Shown one piece after another: positions 34,435 through 35,815 of a stretch of 35,815 nt of DNA. The stretch spans positions 1 to 35,815 of the forward strand of contig CACWLF010000012.1 of NCBI GenBank assembly GCA_902761645.1, in the 5' to 3' direction. Both the position numbers and the translations under genes were made by a program. The notes beneath the pieces are model-generated. The model ran no database searches. It was given only the letters and a program-made list of their open reading frames with translations, and was not told the origin of the DNA. The stretch's first letter is position 1; each line of letters opens with the position of its first letter. This stretch comes from an uncultured Aeromonadales bacterium (GTDB taxonomy: Bacteria > Pseudomonadota > Gammaproteobacteria > Enterobacterales > Succinivibrionaceae).

Positions 34435-34551
34435 AAGTTTCAATCCGGTGAATGAGACTCAATCGATTCTGACGTGAAAACAAAGAAATTAGGGAGCAAC
34501 TTATTAAAAAGTAAGTTTCAATCAAGCAAGTCCAATTCACTCGATTCTGAC
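34435..34551. repeat. Two 39-bp units with identical 11-bp ends and different centres
   Basis: Unit 1 (34435-34473) and unit 2 (34513-34551) each begin AAGTTTCAATC and end TCGATTCTGAC, with 17 bases between that differ. Start-to-start distance is 78 bases, exactly two unit lengths, but the 39 bases between them do not match. Nature unknown; possibly decayed copies of a dispersed repeat or paired binding sites. Confidence 0.6.
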
Positions 34552-34577
34552 CGAATCTGTCTGCCGGAGAGACAAAT

Positions 34578-34605
34578 AAAAAAATGGACCGCTATCAGAG
34601 TCCAT
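34578..34605 (-). terminator. Rho-independent terminator for nfo
   Basis: On the minus strand ATGGAC (34605-34600) pairs with GTCCAT (34589-34584) around a 10-base loop and is followed by TTTTTTATTT. It lies about 240 bases after the nfo stop and is oriented for that gene only. Confidence 0.65.
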
Positions 34606-34847
34606 AAAAAAGCATTAAAAGGATTAATAAACTGAATTGTCACCTGCACCTTGTAAATTAAAGAAAAAGGAGAAAGCATACGTACAAGATACAGATGACT
34701 ATGATTTAAATTTTATTTAATTGAGTTCCATTGTCAACAAAGACCGTCAAATCGCTTTTTAAGTTTGAACAAACGATCACAAAATCCTACAACAATGTGA
34801 CACGCCGCAAAATAATTTCTGTTCACAAGGGCGGACATTGCATGGGA

Positions 34848-35681
34848 CTAATCCCGGTAAAGATCCTTCAGCAGTCTGATTTCCGCTTTGTAGCCTTCAA
34901 GATCATTCGGAGTTTCCAGATAAAACGGTAAATTTCTGAGTGCCGGATGATTGATAATTCTGACAATGGCGTCAAGTCCCAGTTCACCCTCTCCGATCTT
35001 TGCATGGCGATCCTTGTGACTGCCCAGTCCGAATTTTGAATCATTCAGGTGAACAGCCCTTAGTCTGTTCAGACCTATGATATTATCAAATTCCGTAATA
35101 ACTCCGTCCAGATTGTTTTTCAGATCGTATCCGCCGTCATAAACATGGCAGGTATCAAGGCATACACCGATTCTTGAGGAATCCTCCACTCCGTCGATTA
35201 AAAATCTGATTTCCTCAAAGGTTCTGCCGACCTCTGTACCCTTTCCTGCCATTGTTTCCAGGAGAATAACAGTCTGAGAATCAACTCTGACCAGCTGATT
35301 CAGAAGATCAATGATTTTCTGAGAGGCAATCTCAACCCCCTGCTTGACATGATTGCCGGGATGAAAATTATAAAGAGAGCCCGGTATATGATTCAGCCTC
35401 ATAAGATCATCCGACATGGTATTGACTGCAAACTCTCTCAGCCCTTCATCCGCCGCCGAGGGATTCATTGTATACGGGGCATGAGCCACAATCGGAGAAA
35501 TGCCGTTTTCAGCGGCAATTCTGTTATATTCGGCTATATCATCCAAATCCACAGGCTTTGCCCTGCCGCCGCGCGGATTACGGGTAAAAAACTGAAAAAC
35601 ATTCGCACCGATTTCAATTGCATCTCTTGCCATGCCTGCATAGCCGTTGGTAAATGATAAATGACAGCCGATCCTAAGCAT
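34848..35681 (-). CDS. nfo: Endonuclease IV (AP endonuclease)
   Basis: This metal-dependent enzyme cuts DNA at abasic sites and removes blocked 3' ends in base-excision repair. The 277 residues contain the zinc-ligand blocks in order: HAPYTMNP, NFHPGNH, ILLETMAGKGTEVGR, GVCLDTCHVYDGGYD, AVHLNDSKFGLGSHKDRH with KIGEGELG, and LETPND. The start follows AAAAGGGATA. The wording (IGANVFQFFTRNPRGGRAK) is nearer to clostridial endonuclease IV than to E. coli Nfo as I remember them, which suggests horizontal origin or a lineage-specific replacement. It is a single gene with a terminator some way downstream. Confidence 0.95.
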   Translation of the reverse strand: MLRIGCHLSFTNGYAGMARDAIEIGANVFQFFTRNPRGGRAKPVDLDDIAEYNRIAAENGISPIVAHAPYTMNPSAADEGLREFAVNTMSDDLMRLNHIPGSLYNFHPGNHVKQGVEIASQKIIDLLNQLVRVDSQTVILLETMAGKGTEVGRTFEEIRFLIDGVEDSSRIGVCLDTCHVYDGGYDLKNNLDGVITEFDNIIGLNRLRAVHLNDSKFGLGSHKDRHAKIGEGELGLDAIVRIINHPALRNLPFYLETPNDLEGYKAEIRLLKDLYRD

Positions 35682-35735
35682 AAATATCCCTTTTGTTTTA
35701 TTACATCAATTACATATTGGTTCTGTTGTAACCTT

Positions 35736-35762
35736 GTATTGATCACAACTTTGCTTCAATAC
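35736..35762. promoter_or_regulatory. Inverted repeat upstream of nfo
   Basis: GTATTGA (35736-35742) and TCAATAC (35756-35762) are perfect inverted copies 13 bases apart, 55-80 bases before the nfo start. It could be a regulator site; no matching promoter hexamers were clear. It may be chance in AT-rich DNA. Confidence 0.25.
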
Positions 35763-35815
35763 CGTTTCCGGTAATCCGAACGGGCCTGAACACCAGACCG
35801 CTACCAATTATTTTC

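Larger units (their letters stand above)
34285..34847. other. Intergenic region between the exporter and nfo
   Basis: About 560 AT-rich bases without a gene I can support. It contains a pair of 39-bp repeat-like units (34435-34473 and 34513-34551) and a terminator for the leftward nfo gene (34578-34605), both listed separately. No clear terminator directly after the outer-membrane factor was found. Confidence 0.6.

Noticed and set aside
34431-34560. Small or decayed CRISPR array, because GTTTCAATC is the reverse of the common ATTGAAAC repeat end
   Set aside because: The centres of the two candidate repeats differ completely, only two copies exist, and there are no cas genes.
34731-34931. Small rightward frame of 66 codons overlapping the end of nfo
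   Set aside because: No ribosome-binding site and overlaps a certain gene on the other strand.

Overview
The window looks like a chromosomal stretch of a gammaproteobacterium. Housekeeping genes are of gammaproteobacterial type (pdxH, ychE, ygiQ, tusE, pgsA and a yhiI-rbbA-yhhJ export cassette). Moderate GC, AT-rich gaps, and a few genes that resemble clostridial versions from memory (nfo, the ArsR/nitroreductase pair) fit a gut or rumen anaerobe such as a member of the Succinivibrionaceae. That placement is inference, not something the sequence proves.

Layout. (1) Bases 1-180: truncated end of an IS630-type insertion sequence. (2) 481-4475, minus strand: a compact unit ygiQ - small lipoprotein - ychE - pdxH. 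(3) 4861-5706, plus strand: a lone nucleotidyltransferase-fold gene with its own terminator. (4) 5790-25073, minus strand: eleven tightly packed genes, almost all with signal peptides, lipoboxes or membrane segments. (5) 25328-26797, plus strand: tusE, then an ArsR-type regulator and a nitroreductase, each behind an inverted-repeat operator. (6) 26987-27586, minus: pgsA. (7) 27809-34284, plus: a four-gene RbbA-type export system (HlyD adaptor, double-ATPase/permease, second permease, NodT-type outer-membrane lipoprotein). (8) 34848-35681, minus: nfo.

The most interesting region is 5790-25073. Read in the direction of transcription it encodes a secreted SH3-like/vWA protein resembling the periplasmic half of the type VI secretion kinase PpkA, a LolD-like ABC ATPase (TagT-like), a giant FtsX-type permease (TagS-like), a sulfatase-modifying-factor-fold protein without the catalytic cysteines (TagR-like), a glycine-zipper lipoprotein (possible TagQ counterpart), a coiled-coil lipoprotein, an S41 (Ctp-type) protease, three secreted ankyrin-repeat proteins and a 1320-residue cysteine-rich secreted protein. 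In known type VI systems TagQRST senses envelope events and switches on PpkA. Here there is no kinase domain and no type VI structural gene in the window, so the sensor appears to have been separated from the kinase and wired to a protease and a set of ankyrin proteins. Two of the ankyrin proteins and the 1320-residue protein share one N-terminal secreted domain. I propose this as a candidate undescribed envelope-sensing or envelope-defence system. The family assignments are well supported by visible motifs; the joint function is inference.
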